Below are positions 28,319 through 37,552 of a DNA stretch of 64,000 nucleotides, piece after piece. The position numbers were made by a program, and so were the translations under genes. Below the pieces are notes generated by a model, which searched no databases, was not told where the DNA came from, and saw nothing but the letters and a program-made list of their open reading frames with translations. Numbering within the stretch: position 1 is the stretch's first letter; the number at the start of each line of letters is the position of its first letter. The stretch comes from Myxococcus virescens (GTDB lineage Bacteria; Myxococcota; Myxococcia; Myxococcales; Myxococcaceae), in NCBI RefSeq assembly GCF_900101905.1, contig NZ_FNAJ01000001.1:248001-312000 (forward strand), read 5' to 3'.

Positions 28319-28942
28319 ATGGCCGACGAGCTTCTCATTTTTGAGCAGACCATCGAAGCCCTGTTCCTGCGGGCACTGCACGGGCGCCTGACGCCTGAGT
28401 GCAAGGCACGTCTGCGGCAGGCAGGGCTCGATGTGGAGCAGAAGCTCCGGCCAGCCTACACCTTCGACGCGTGGATGACGTTCCTTCGCATCACGTCGGA
28501 GGAGCTCTTTCCCCAACTCCCGCTCGAGCAGGGCACCTGGAAGCTGGGAGAGGCCTATATCGAAGGCTTCCGCGAGACGATGCTGGGACGCGCCGTCCTC
28601 TCATTGCTTCGCGTGCTGGGGCCCCGCAGGACGCTGATGCGGGCCACGCAGAACTTCCGGGCTGGTAACAACTACACGGAATCCAAGCTGCGTGAGCTGG
28701 GGCCCACCCAGTTCGAGCTCTGGATGAACGAGGTAGGCCCCTACCCTGCCTTCACCGCGGGCATCATCCACGCGGGGCTGCGGGTGGCCGGTGCGCAGGA
28801 CATCGTCATCGAGATGTCCGGCTACGACGGCCACGCCTGCGTCTACCGAATCAACTGGAACGAGGCCTCGGTCTCTTCCGGCGTGGCGGGCAGCGGAGAC
28901 TCCAAGGCCGCCAGGAGGTCGGGGTCCATCAGCTCCCTGTAG
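28319..28942 (+). CDS. DUF2378 (TIGR02265) family protein
   Basis: A 207-aa protein of a family abundant in myxobacteria and of unknown function. The family features are the N-terminal ELLIFEQTIEALFLRALHGRLTPE, LFPQLPLEQGTWKLGEAYIEGFRETMLG, LLRVLGPRRTLMRATQNFRAGNNYTES, and the C-terminal SGYDGHACVYRI. No membrane helix or signal peptide is seen. The last 33 codons overlap the end of the convergent membrane-protein gene by 100 bp. Other members usually end near the VYR.. motif, so the tail may be an extension made by readthrough of a lost stop. Confidence 0.85.
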   Translation: MADELLIFEQTIEALFLRALHGRLTPECKARLRQAGLDVEQKLRPAYTFDAWMTFLRITSEELFPQLPLEQGTWKLGEAYIEGFRETMLGRAVLSLLRVLGPRRTLMRATQNFRAGNNYTESKLRELGPTQFELWMNEVGPYPAFTAGIIHAGLRVAGAQDIVIEMSGYDGHACVYRINWNEASVSSGVAGSGDSKAARRSGSISSL

Positions 28943-29505
28943 ATGAACTCCGCCAGCAGGCCCGTCACCATCCAGATGGGCAGGATGTAGAGCGAGGTCA
29001 TCTGCCAGAGAATGGCGCCGGTATCCGCGTAGTACCAGATGCGGTATCCCGTGAGCCGCTCCAGCATGACACCGGAGAAGCCTTCAAAGAGCAGGATGAC
29101 CACGCCGTACACAGCGGCTCGCAGGCCCGTGTGCTGGTACAGCATCCAGCGGTAGAGCGGCTCGATGAAGAAGAAGCACGCCACGCCGTAGATGACGAAC
29201 ATCCACAGCGAGCACTGTCCATACGCCGTGGAGATGGGCGTATCCCAGATGGCGTTGAGCCCCAACCGGTCATCCACGCGCCATTGGAAGCGGAAGAGCG
29301 CCTCCAGCAACGGCACGTGCTGGGCGATGCGCACCAGGTTGTAGAAGAAGATTTCGGCGCTGAGCCCCACCATGCCGTAGAGGCAGAAGCGGAACACGCC
29401 AAACGCCACCTTCATCCGTTGGCCACGCTTGATGTCCGCCCTGCGGATACGAACCTGCCGGCGCTGCTGAACGACCCCCGATTCCACTGCGGCCTTTGCC
29501 CCCAT
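28843..29505 (-). CDS. CmpB-like (putative ABC transporter type IV) membrane protein
   Basis: A 220-aa integral membrane protein. A basic N-terminus (QQRRQVRIRRADIKRGQRM) is followed by about five hydrophobic segments. The stretch GFSGVMLERLTGYRIWYYADTG, before a helix, matches the pattern of the ABC_trans_CmpB family. No ATPase gene is next to it. The name reflects the family only and the function is unknown. I chose the ATG at 29505, preceded by GGGGGA. A TTG at 29517 and an ATG at 29415 are other possibilities. The 3' end overlaps the DUF2378 gene. Confidence 0.7.
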   Translation of the reverse strand: MGAKAAVESGVVQQRRQVRIRRADIKRGQRMKVAFGVFRFCLYGMVGLSAEIFFYNLVRIAQHVPLLEALFRFQWRVDDRLGLNAIWDTPISTAYGQCSLWMFVIYGVACFFFIEPLYRWMLYQHTGLRAAVYGVVILLFEGFSGVMLERLTGYRIWYYADTGAILWQMTSLYILPIWMVTGLLAEFIYRELMDPDLLAALESPLPATPEETEASFQLIR

Positions 29506-29714
29506 CGCGTCCCCCAAGGTGGGTGAAACGCTACCGGACTCGTCAGGGCATGGCTAGCCCTGGCTTCACAAATACCACGGGGCTGAAACTCAAGCTCCCG
29601 AGGCTGGGATGGGCATCCGACGGCGTGGATTGGCGAGCGCGGGCCTACGCCTGGGGTGGGCCCCGGTACGTGCATTGCTCAAGGACTTCGCGCGGCACGG
29701 CGAGAGGACGGGAC

Positions 29715-31358
29715 ATGTTGGCGAGAGTGCGGTCGGGGGCGTTGATGGGTATCGACGTGGTGGTGGTGGAGTGTGAGGTCGACATGGCGCTCGGCCTCCC
29801 CTACTTCAACGTCGTGGGGCAGGCAGAGGGCGCGGTCCGGGAATCGAAGGTCCGCGTCATCTCCGCGCTGAAGAACACGGGCTTCGAGCTTCCCCAGAAG
29901 CGAATCACCGTGAATCTGGCGCCCGCGGATCTGAAGAAGGAAGGCGCGGCGTTCGAACTGCCGATTGCATTGGGCGTCCTGGCGGCTGCGAAACTGATGG
30001 ATGAAGCCCCGCTGGAACGGCTTCTCTTCGGAGGCGAGCTGTCCCTGGACGGCACGCTCCGCCCCATCAAAGGCGTGCTTCCGTTGGCGGTGGCGGCGCT
30101 CAACGGCGGCTTCGAAGGCGTCATGGTGCCCTGGGCCAATGCCGCGGAGGCCGCGCTCGTCGAAGAACTGCGCGTCTTTCCCGTGAAGACCCTGCGGGAG
30201 GCGGTCAACCACCTGACGGGGGCATGCAGCATCACGCCATACAGGCGGCAACGTGAACCCAGTCTTCTGGCGCCCACGGGACAGGCCCCTGACATGTCCG
30301 ATGTCCGCGGGCAGGCCGACCTGAAGCTCGCCCTCGAAATCGCCGCGGCGGGGGGCCACAACGTCTTGATGTCCGGGCCACCGGGTTCGGGGAAGACGAT
30401 GCTGGCGCGGCGCCTGCCCGGCATCCTTCCGGAGATGACGTTCACCGAGGCCATGGAGGTGACGAAGGTCTACTCGGTGCTGGGCTTGCTGGGTGAAGGC
30501 CACGCGTTGATGCGCGAGCGCCCGTTCCGCGCGCCCCACCACACCCTCTCCGACGCGGGCCTGGTGGGCGGCGGCCTCTCGGCGAGGCCTGGCGAACTCT
30601 CGTTGGCGCACAATGGCGTGCTCTTCCTCGACGAGCTTCCAGAGTTCCGGAGGAACGTGCTGGAGGTTCTGCGTCAGCCCATGGAGGAAGGCGTCATCCA
30701 CCTGGCACGCGCCAACCAGAACATCACCTATCCCTGCCGGGTCATGTTGGTGGCCGCGATGAACCCCTGCCCCTGCGGCTACTACAACGTCCCCAGCCGC
30801 TCCTGCACTTGCGGCGAGCAGCGCGTCTTCGACTACATGACGCGCGTGAGCGGGCCCCTGTTGGACCGCATCGACATCAGCCTGCAGACGCGCCCGGTGG
30901 AGTATCACCACATGGCCCGCTCGACGGTCCAGGAGCCCTCGAGCCGCTACTACCGCGAGCGGGCCCAGGTCGCGCGCGAGCGTCAACGCGTCCGCTATCG
31001 CGATGAACCGGGAATCCACTGCAACGCGCAGCTTCCCGCGCACCTGCTGCGCCGGTACTGCGCCATGAGCGAACGGGCCGAGCACATGCTGCAGCAAGCG
31101 GTGCGGATGTTCGGCCTGTCCGCGCGAGCCCATGACCGCATCATGAAACTGGCGCTCACGCGGGCAGACCTCGAGGGACGCGACCGCATCGAGCAGACCG
31201 ACATGCAACTCGCCATCAACTGCCGCATGCTGGACCGGCGAGGGGCGATGCAAGGCAAGCTTCACGGAGCCCGCCCTGTCCCTCCGCCGGAGGACGCCGC
31301 TTGGCGGAACACCGGGCCCTCCGGCAGGTCGAGCCCGCTGGAGGACCTGGATGGCTGA
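29715..31358 (+). CDS. comM: YifB/ComM-family Mg chelatase-like AAA+ ATPase
   Basis: A 547-aa cytosolic ATPase. The Lon-like N-terminal domain starts MLARVRSGALMGIDVVVVECEV and includes GLPYFNVVGQAEGAVRESKVRV. The AAA+ module has GPPGSGKTMLARRLPGILP (Walker A), a Walker B LFLDELPEF and the sensor AAMNPCPCGYYN. A zinc-like Cys set follows (CPCGYYNVPSRSCTCG). ComM in naturally competent bacteria is a helicase that promotes branch migration of incoming DNA. Whether this organism uses it so is unknown, but recA lies nearby. The C-terminal 30 residues are a Pro-rich extension beyond the usual 510 aa. Confidence 0.92.
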   Translation: MLARVRSGALMGIDVVVVECEVDMALGLPYFNVVGQAEGAVRESKVRVISALKNTGFELPQKRITVNLAPADLKKEGAAFELPIALGVLAAAKLMDEAPLERLLFGGELSLDGTLRPIKGVLPLAVAALNGGFEGVMVPWANAAEAALVEELRVFPVKTLREAVNHLTGACSITPYRRQREPSLLAPTGQAPDMSDVRGQADLKLALEIAAAGGHNVLMSGPPGSGKTMLARRLPGILPEMTFTEAMEVTKVYSVLGLLGEGHALMRERPFRAPHHTLSDAGLVGGGLSARPGELSLAHNGVLFLDELPEFRRNVLEVLRQPMEEGVIHLARANQNITYPCRVMLVAAMNPCPCGYYNVPSRSCTCGEQRVFDYMTRVSGPLLDRIDISLQTRPVEYHHMARSTVQEPSSRYYRERAQVARERQRVRYRDEPGIHCNAQLPAHLLRRYCAMSERAEHMLQQAVRMFGLSARAHDRIMKLALTRADLEGRDRIEQTDMQLAINCRMLDRRGAMQGKLHGARPVPPPEDAAWRNTGPSGRSSPLEDLDG

Positions 31359-31373
31359 GGGCCACCGCGCGCG

Positions 31374-32807
31374 TCAGTGCGTCCCGGTCGTCGCGGGCTC
31401 CGCGTGAGACGCCGTCGTCTGGATGCGGGGCTCCGGGAGGGACGGTGCCTGCCCGCCCTCCGGCAAGGCGCGGGGGGGCTGGAGCCGGTCCAGGCGAGGC
31501 GAAGGGCCGGTGATGATGCGCGCCGACTTGCCAAACGTCAGGTACGAGAAGGCCCAGTTGAGCAGCACCGCCAGCCTGCTACGGAAGCCGATGAGGAAGG
31601 TGATGTGGATGAGCAGCCAGGCCATCCAGGCACCGAAGCCCGCCTGCTTGAAGCGGCGGAAGGCAATGCCCACCGCGTGGCCTCGGCCAATCACCGCGTA
31701 GGAGCCGCGGTCCCAGTACGAGAAGGGCTCCATCGGCTTGCCCTGCAACTGGCGGCGGATGTTATGGGCGGCGTGCTTGCCCTCCTGCATGGCCACGGGA
31801 GCAAGGCCTGGCACCGGCTTGCCCTCCGCATCCTTGAGCAAGGACAGGTCACCGACGACGAAGACATCGTCGTGGCCCGGCACGGTCAGCTCAGGGGTGA
31901 CGAGCACGCGCCCGGAGCGGTCGAGTTCGACGCCCAACGACTTCGCCACCGGCGATGCCGCCACGCCCGCGGCCCACAACACCGTCCTCGCGGGGATGAA
32001 CTCCTGCCCGATGAAGACCCCTTGCTCGGTGATGTTGGTGACCCGAGCTCCCGTACGGACCTCCACCCCCAGCTTCTCGAGTGTGCGGCAGGCCTTCTGT
32101 GACAGGTCATCCGGATAGACGGGCAGGACCTTGTCCACGCCCTCGATGAGGATGATGCGCGCGTCCCGCGGATCGAAGTTCCGGAAGTCGCCATGAAGCG
32201 AATGCCGGCTGATTTCCGCCAACGAGCCCGCGAGTTCCACCCCCGTGGGTCCGGCACCGATGATGACGAAGTTGAGGAGCGAGCGGCGAATCTCCGGGTC
32301 CGTCTCCCGCTCCGCCAGCTCGAAGGCCACCAGGATCCGCCGACGAATCGCCAGCGCGTCCTCGATGGACTTCAGGCCGGGGGCGAACTGAGCCCAGGCG
32401 TCATTGCCGAAGTAGGAGTGTGTGGCCCCTGTAGCGATGACGAGGTAGTCGTACTTCAGCTCCCCGTCGGAGAGCAGCACGCGCTTGCCAGCCGTATCCA
32501 CGCCCGTCACTTCCGCCAGCACCACCGCCACCTGATGGTGCCCCAGCACCGCCCGGAGCGGCGCCGCAATCTCGCTGGGACTCAGCGTCGCCGTGGCGAC
32601 CTGGTAGAGCAGAGGCTGGAACAGGTGGTGATTCTGCCGGTCCACCATCGTGACGCGCACGGGCGCCCTGTAGAGATGGCGAGCGGCGTAGAGGCCGGCA
32701 AAACCACCGCCGAGGATGACCACGTGGGGCAGGTCTTCGCGCTTTGATTTCGGGCTCACGCAGGGAAGGTCATACCCGTCCAGCCCATCTTCAACGCAAA
32801 GCGCCAT
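31374..32807 (-). CDS. ndh: Type II NADH dehydrogenase (NDH-2)
   Basis: A flavoprotein that oxidises NADH and reduces quinone at the membrane without pumping protons. The FAD site is [19 protein letters not shown] near the N-terminus, and the second Rossmann motif is [37 protein letters not shown] and FVVGDLSLL are also family motifs. The C-terminus has a hydrophobic anchor ([25 protein letters not shown]). It gives 477 aa from the ATG at 32807. A GTG at 32759 would remove 16 residues and lies closer to the conserved start, but neither has a clear ribosome site, so the start is uncertain. Confidence 0.88.
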   Translation of the reverse strand: MALCVEDGLDGYDLPCVSPKSKREDLPHVVILGGGFAGLYAARHLYRAPVRVTMVDRQNHHLFQPLLYQVATATLSPSEIAAPLRAVLGHHQVAVVLAEVTGVDTAGKRVLLSDGELKYDYLVIATGATHSYFGNDAWAQFAPGLKSIEDALAIRRRILVAFELAERETDPEIRRSLLNFVIIGAGPTGVELAGSLAEISRHSLHGDFRNFDPRDARIILIEGVDKVLPVYPDDLSQKACRTLEKLGVEVRTGARVTNITEQGVFIGQEFIPARTVLWAAGVAASPVAKSLGVELDRSGRVLVTPELTVPGHDDVFVVGDLSLLKDAEGKPVPGLAPVAMQEGKHAAHNIRRQLQGKPMEPFSYWDRGSYAVIGRGHAVGIAFRRFKQAGFGAWMAWLLIHITFLIGFRSRLAVLLNWAFSYLTFGKSARIITGPSPRLDRLQPPRALPEGGQAPSLPEPRIQTTASHAEPATTGTH

Positions 32808-32950
32808 GCGCCATGCCGCCAGGCGTGGGCTCCCATGCTTGTTTCTCATCCGACTGCGGGAGTGGCACGCGCACACTCCACGCTCCCGGACACACAGCCA
32901 CGTACCCGGACACCTGTACTCCCGTCTCACAGGAGGAGAAGCGGGACGGC

Positions 32951-32969
32951 ACAGGTGTTGCTCACCTGT
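32951..32969. promoter_or_regulatory. Perfect dyad upstream of recA, candidate operator
   Basis: ACAGGTG (32951-32957) and CACCTGT (32963-32969) are perfect 7-bp complements around a 5-nt spacer. A third half-site CACCTGT lies at 32911-32917. The dyad is about 86 nt before the recA ATG. It does not fit the E. coli LexA box spacing (CTGT-N8-ACAG) and has no GTTC core. A damage-response regulator site is possible but unproven. Confidence 0.4.
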
Positions 32970-33054
32970 CTGCCCGCCGCGCTGGTGGCGCCATGACGGC
33001 GTCCCTGGATGCGGCACCCAACACAGCAAGGGCGGCGAGGGAGTGACAGACGCG

Positions 33055-34083
33055 ATGAGCAAGCTGGCGGAGAAGCTGAAGGCGGTGGCGGCGGCGGTAG
33101 CGAGCATCGAGAAGCAGTTCGGACGAGGCTCGGTGATGGCGTTGGGCGGGGAAGCGCGCGAACAGAAGGTCGCCGTCATCCCCTCTGGCTCGGTGGGAGT
33201 GGACCGCGCGCTGGGCGTGGGCGGCTACCCCCGGGGCCGTGTGGTGGAGGTCTTCGGGAACGAGTCCTCGGGCAAGACGACGCTCACCCTGCATGCGATT
33301 GCACAGGTGCAGGCGGCGGGTGGCGTGGCGGCCTTCATCGACGCGGAGCACGCGCTGGATGTGTCCTACGCGCGAAAGCTGGGCGTCCGAGTGGAGGAGT
33401 TGCTCGTGTCGCAACCCGACACCGGCGAACAAGCGCTGGAAATCACGGAGCACCTGGTGCGCTCCGGCGCGGTGGACCTCATCGTCGTCGACTCGGTGGC
33501 GGCCCTGGTGCCACGGGCCGAAATCGAGGGCGAGATGGGGGACGCGCACATGGGCGTCCAGGCGAGGCTGATGAGTCAGGCGCTGCGCAAGCTGACGGGC
33601 GCGGTGAGCCGCTCGGGCACGTGCATCATCTTCATCAACCAGATTCGGATGAAGATTGGCGTGATGTTCGGCAATCCGGAAACCACCACGGGTGGCAATG
33701 CGCTGAAGTTCTACGCATCCGTGCGGATGGAGATTCGCCGCACGGGCAACATCAAGGACGGTGATGCCGTCGTGGGCTCGAAGGCGCGCGTGAAGGTGGT
33801 GAAGAACAAGGTCGCCCCGCCCTTCCAGGAAGCGGAGTTCGACCTCATGTACGGCAGCGGCATCCACCGCGTGGGGGAAGTGCTCGACCTCGGCGTGGCC
33901 ACGGGCCTCATCGAGAAGTCGGGGAGCCACTTCAGCCTGCGCGGCGAACGCATCGGCCAGGGCCGGGAGCGCGCCGCCGAGTGGCTGCGCGAACATCCCG
34001 ACGTGCTGGAAGCGCTGGGCAAGGAGATTACGGGGACTTCCGCCCTGCCCTCCTCGCCCGCGCCGGTAGAGGTCGCGGCCTAG
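33055..34083 (+). CDS. recA: Recombinase A
   Basis: A 342-aa DNA strand-exchange ATPase. The sequence includes a Walker [20 protein letters not shown] (E. coli has GPESSGKT) and the RecA stretches [16 protein letters not shown] and [19 protein letters not shown]. It also has the L2 loop region [32 protein letters not shown]. The C-terminal tail ends [10 protein letters not shown] and lacks the acidic run of E. coli RecA, which normally restrains activity. M. xanthus is known to have two recA genes. I cannot say from sequence alone which one this is. The ATG at 33055 sits 11 nt after GAGGGAG, and a GTG at 33043 is in frame. The stop overlaps that of the next, convergent gene. Confidence 0.95.
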   Translation: MSKLAEKLKAVAAAVASIEKQFGRGSVMALGGEAREQKVAVIPSGSVGVDRALGVGGYPRGRVVEVFGNESSGKTTLTLHAIAQVQAAGGVAAFIDAEHALDVSYARKLGVRVEELLVSQPDTGEQALEITEHLVRSGAVDLIVVDSVAALVPRAEIEGEMGDAHMGVQARLMSQALRKLTGAVSRSGTCIIFINQIRMKIGVMFGNPETTTGGNALKFYASVRMEIRRTGNIKDGDAVVGSKARVKVVKNKVAPPFQEAEFDLMYGSGIHRVGEVLDLGVATGLIEKSGSHFSLRGERIGQGRERAAEWLREHPDVLEALGKEITGTSALPSSPAPVEVAA

Positions 34084-34589
34084 ACGGAGGACGCCAACGC
34101 GTCCAGCTCGACTGGGACGGCGAGCTTGCGCTGACCGACATTCAGCACGAGCCCGCCGTCAGGCCCTTCCTCCAGGAGCTGTCCGAGTTGGTACTGCGCG
34201 TCGCGCGAGAGGCGCGCCTGGGCCCGCCCCTGCTTCACTCGGCAGGACAACACGCCGTCCGCGTCCAGATGCAGGCTGGCGACGTCCAGCGCCTCGGCGG
34301 TGCGGTCGCTCAGACGCACAGACACCCGCTCGTCGGGAGTGACGTCTACGGTCCGGACCTCGTAGGCGGCGCCTTCCACCTGGATGAAGCACCAGTCGTT
34401 GCCGATGCGGAGCTGGTAGCGGTCCGCGTCATCCAGCACGAGCGAGGCGTTGAAGAGCTCGATGATTTTGGGATGGAGGATGGGCTCGTCGTCGTGCCAC
34501 CAGCGCATCCTGGCGTCGAGGCGGATGCCGCTGTCCTCACGGGTGTGCCAGCGCTTGCCGGGAGGCGGCTGTCCAGTGGGTGGTTGCAT
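34080..34589 (-). CDS. DUF1285 domain protein
   Basis: A cytosolic protein of about 169 aa. The DUF1285 pattern is seen in [53 protein letters not shown], and a beta-rich second half includes [18 protein letters not shown]. The family has no assigned function. I use the ATG at 34589, with GAGAG upstream. An ATG at 34601 adds four residues. Its stop shares bases with the recA stop (CTAG), so the two genes converge with 3 nt in common. Confidence 0.75.
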   Translation of the reverse strand: MQPPTGQPPPGKRWHTREDSGIRLDARMRWWHDDEPILHPKIIELFNASLVLDDADRYQLRIGNDWCFIQVEGAAYEVRTVDVTPDERVSVRLSDRTAEALDVASLHLDADGVLSCRVKQGRAQARLSRDAQYQLGQLLEEGPDGGLVLNVGQRKLAVPVELDALASSV

Positions 34590-34646
34590 GACGTCTCTCA
34601 TCTGCGCGTGGAGCGCGAAGGATTCAAGCCCATGAAACGGGGTGCG

Positions 34647-36179
34647 CTACCAGTTCCGAACAAGTTCCGTGTAGCCGCGAAAAGCCACAGCTCCCCAGAA
34701 GTTCACCAACACGCCAAGCGCCACCGCGGCCATCACCGCCCGATTCCGCAGGGACCAGCCCCCCAATGCGAAGAGCAGGAGGAGGTAGGGCGTGTAGTCG
34801 AGGCTGAACCGGAAGCCGAACTGCATGTAACCGGTGTTCTGATAGAAGAGCCCGGGCAGCGCACACACCGCCACGGTGAGCCACACCGGCCAATGCAGGC
34901 GCGGGCGCGTCTTCGGCACCAACAGGAAGACGAGCAGCGGCAGCGTCAGCAGCAGCGTCAGCCCGTGCGGGTCATAACCCAGCTTCAGCGGGGACAAGGA
35001 CACCGAGGGCAGCTTGAGGAAGGCCGCCTCCAGGTTTCGTGGCAGGTACTCCCAATTGAAGAGCCCCGTGCGGTCGATGTCCGCGTTGACGCGGTTGTTG
35101 AAGAGGTACGCGTGCCCGAACTCGCTCAGCCGGCCGTAGCGGTAGACGTTGTACGCGGCAGCGAGCCCCGCAAGCGGCGCGGCGCCCAACGTGAAGAGGC
35201 CCAGCTTCTTCGCGGCGGGCTTCCAGTTCCGCGCCAGGGCCTTGAGCTGCGCCAGGCGAGGCTCCGGCCCGGGACACAGCGCCTCCAGCACGAAGAAGAG
35301 CCCCGTGAAGAGCAAGGGCGTCCGCGTGAGCGTCGCCATGGAGAAGAACAGGCCCGCGAGCAGCGGACGATGCGCCCGAACGGCGTTGCGCACGTAGAGA
35401 CAGGTGAGCGCCACGCCCATCACCTCGGCGCTGAACCAGACCTCTCCCCGGATGGCGCAATAGAAGAACAGGGTGCCGAAGGCGAGGATGAGCGCCAGGG
35501 CCACGTTCTCGTTGCGGTTGCGCTCCGTCTCCCCTTCCTTCGCCAGGAAGCGAAGCAGCGAGAAGAAGAGCGCCACCGCCAGCGCACCGACGATGACTCC
35601 GAACGAGGTGTCGTTGAACTGGTAGCCGTGCAGTGCGACGAAGGGCAACATCGCCACCGCGGGGAAGGACGGGAAGCTCACGAACCAGCGGTCCGTTGGG
35701 AGCGGGCGTCCGGTGCAACGGACCTTGTCGCCGTTCACCATGCGGACGCAGGCCCAGTCCTCCATGTTGGGCAGCACCTGCGGGTCCACGTCCAGCCGCC
35801 CCTCCATCCACGCCTGGGCCTGATAGACGAAGTGAGGCGCGGCGCTCTGGCGCAGGAAGCGCTGGGAGCTGAAGCTGGCGAGCACCACGAAGGCGACCAC
35901 GAACAGCACCACCTCCACGCGGTAGGCGGACAGCCACACACGCCCGACGTTCAGCGGCAGGCCTCCCGACACGGGGGTGCCCGGTGAGGACGCGAGCGGT
36001 GACACCGAAGGCGGGGCGGCTTCGGGCTCGGCGGAAGGGACTGGCGCGCTGGCGGCTGCGGGCCCCGCCTCCTGGTGCGGAGCGACGGGCGCGACAGCGG
36101 GCGCTCCTGACGCGGGCGGTTCGGAAGCTCCCGGCTCGGAGGTGGGCGGACGGGGGCGCTTGGACTTGGAACGGCTCAT
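34647..36179 (-). CDS. Polytopic membrane protein, possible lipid-linked glycosyltransferase type
   Basis: A 510-aa inner-membrane protein. The first 75 residues are Pro/Ala/Ser-rich and disordered. About ten to twelve hydrophobic segments follow, with the first extramembrane loop holding APHFVYQAQAWMEGRLDVDPQ, DKVRCTGRPLPTDRWFVSFPSFPAVAML and acidic residues. The layout (first helix, large periplasmic loop, many helices) resembles GT-C glycosyltransferases such as PMT/ArnT, but no motif settles it. The start ATG overlaps the cinA stop by 4 nt (ATGA), so translation is likely coupled. I do not know the substrate. Confidence 0.8.
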   Translation of the reverse strand: MSRSKSKRPRPPTSEPGASEPPASGAPAVAPVAPHQEAGPAAASAPVPSAEPEAAPPSVSPLASSPGTPVSGGLPLNVGRVWLSAYRVEVVLFVVAFVVLASFSSQRFLRQSAAPHFVYQAQAWMEGRLDVDPQVLPNMEDWACVRMVNGDKVRCTGRPLPTDRWFVSFPSFPAVAMLPFVALHGYQFNDTSFGVIVGALAVALFFSLLRFLAKEGETERNRNENVALALILAFGTLFFYCAIRGEVWFSAEVMGVALTCLYVRNAVRAHRPLLAGLFFSMATLTRTPLLFTGLFFVLEALCPGPEPRLAQLKALARNWKPAAKKLGLFTLGAAPLAGLAAAYNVYRYGRLSEFGHAYLFNNRVNADIDRTGLFNWEYLPRNLEAAFLKLPSVSLSPLKLGYDPHGLTLLLTLPLLVFLLVPKTRPRLHWPVWLTVAVCALPGLFYQNTGYMQFGFRFSLDYTPYLLLLFALGGWSLRNRAVMAAVALGVLVNFWGAVAFRGYTELVRNW

Positions 36180-37441
36180 GGGGTCGCGGACGCGGCGAGC
36201 AGGTGCTGCCGCAGCATTTCAAGCGTGTGGGAAGCAGCGAACAGACGCACGCGGTCGCGGTCGCCGGTGACAGAGATGCGCTCACAGCGGGTGGGCACGC
36301 CAGGCGCCGACAGCGCGCAGTACACGGTGCCAACGGGGTCCTCCGGCGTGCCGCCGCCAGGCCCCGCGTATCCCGTCACCGACAGGCCGTAGGTCGTGCC
36401 ACAGGCATCGCGCACGCCCTCCGCCATGGCCTCGGCCGTCTCGCGCGAGACAGCCGTGTGCCGTGCGAGCACGTCGGGGGGAACGCCTACCCATGCGGAT
36501 TTCATCTTCTCCGAGTACACCACCGCGCCGCCGATGAAGACCTCGCTGGAGCCCGGCACGGCCGTGAGCTGCTGGGCGATGAGGCCGCCGGTGCAGCTCT
36601 CCGCCACCGCCAGCGTGGCGCCCGCCCGACGAAGCGTTTCGAGGACCACCGCGGCGTACGATTCCGAGTCCACACCGAAGAGCTTCGTGCCCAGCATCTG
36701 GCGGCACTCCACCTCCACGGCGGCGAGCGCGGCATCCGCCTCCGACTGGGAGGAGGCCTCCGCCATCAGCTTCAGGTGGTTTTCGGGGGCGTGGGTGCGG
36801 AAGCCGAACACGATGCGGGGATGCCGGGGACCCATGGGGGCAACCGCCATGTCGAGCTCCGACTCCGGGATGCCCACCGTGCGCAGCAGCCGGAAGGCCC
36901 GGTAGGTGCGCTCGGGGCGGGCGTCCAGCGTCGCGCGGATCCGCGGCAGCACCTCGCCTTCCAAGAGCGCCTTGAACTCACGGGGCACCCCCGGAAGGAA
37001 GAACAACTGGGCGCCCCCCAGCTTCATCACGACGAGTGGCGCGGAGCCCTCGGGGTTCCTCACGGGCTCGGAGCCCCGGGGGACGCGGGCCATGCGCAGG
37101 GCGCTCGGGTTGGGCGACAGGCCTCGCGCGGCGTAGCGCAGGTGCAGCCAGTCGAGGACCTGGGCATCCTCCTCCAGCGGCACGCCCGCGGCCTCCGCGG
37201 CGCATTCGAGGGTGAAGTCGTCCGCCGTGGGCCCCAGGCCCCCCGAAACCACCACCACGTCCGCGCGCGATGCGGCTTCCTTCAGCGCCTGGGTGATGTC
37301 CGGCCGCACGTCACCCACCAGGACCACGCGCTCCACCTTGACGCCAAGGTCGAAGAGGCGGGCCTCCAGGTACGTGCTGTTCGTGTCCGTAATGAGGCCG
37401 GTGACGAGCTCGTCACCGGTGCACAGCAGCTCGACGCGCAT
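36176..37441 (-). CDS. cinA: CinA: nicotinamide-nucleotide amidase with N-terminal MoCF-like domain
   Basis: A 421-aa cytosolic protein. The N-terminal COG1058 domain (about 1-170) has CTGDELVTGLITDTNSTYLEARLFDLG and VVVSGGLGPTADDFT. The C-terminal PncC domain (about 255-415) has AVAESCTGGLIAQQL, GGAVVYSEKMKS, TAVSRETAEAM and GYAGPGGGTPEDPVGTVY. Such proteins recycle deamido-NMN in NAD metabolism, and in some species they respond to DNA damage or competence. The ATG at 37441 lacks a Shine-Dalgarno, and TAGGAT lies 9 nt upstream. The stop overlaps the start of the downstream membrane-protein gene, and pssA lies 111 nt upstream. Confidence 0.95.
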   Translation of the reverse strand: MRVELLCTGDELVTGLITDTNSTYLEARLFDLGVKVERVVLVGDVRPDITQALKEAASRADVVVVSGGLGPTADDFTLECAAEAAGVPLEEDAQVLDWLHLRYAARGLSPNPSALRMARVPRGSEPVRNPEGSAPLVVMKLGGAQLFFLPGVPREFKALLEGEVLPRIRATLDARPERTYRAFRLLRTVGIPESELDMAVAPMGPRHPRIVFGFRTHAPENHLKLMAEASSQSEADAALAAVEVECRQMLGTKLFGVDSESYAAVVLETLRRAGATLAVAESCTGGLIAQQLTAVPGSSEVFIGGAVVYSEKMKSAWVGVPPDVLARHTAVSRETAEAMAEGVRDACGTTYGLSVTGYAGPGGGTPEDPVGTVYCALSAPGVPTRCERISVTGDRDRVRLFAASHTLEMLRQHLLAASATP

Positions 37442-37552
37442 GGGCCGCGCATCCTAGCGGCAGCCGGACGGCTGGGCACGGACCGAAGCGCACTCAAGCC
37501 GCAACGCCCCCTGGTCTGGAAGGGAGCCGAGCGGGAAACAGCGTCCTCCAGG

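Noticed and set aside
28843..28942. Frameshift at the end of the DUF2378 gene
   Set aside because: The frame is intact to its stop; the overlap can be explained by stop loss, and I see no broken motif.
32911..32969. LexA box at recA
   Set aside because: The half-site spacing does not fit CTGT-N8-ACAG and no GTTC core is present; kept only as an unnamed dyad.
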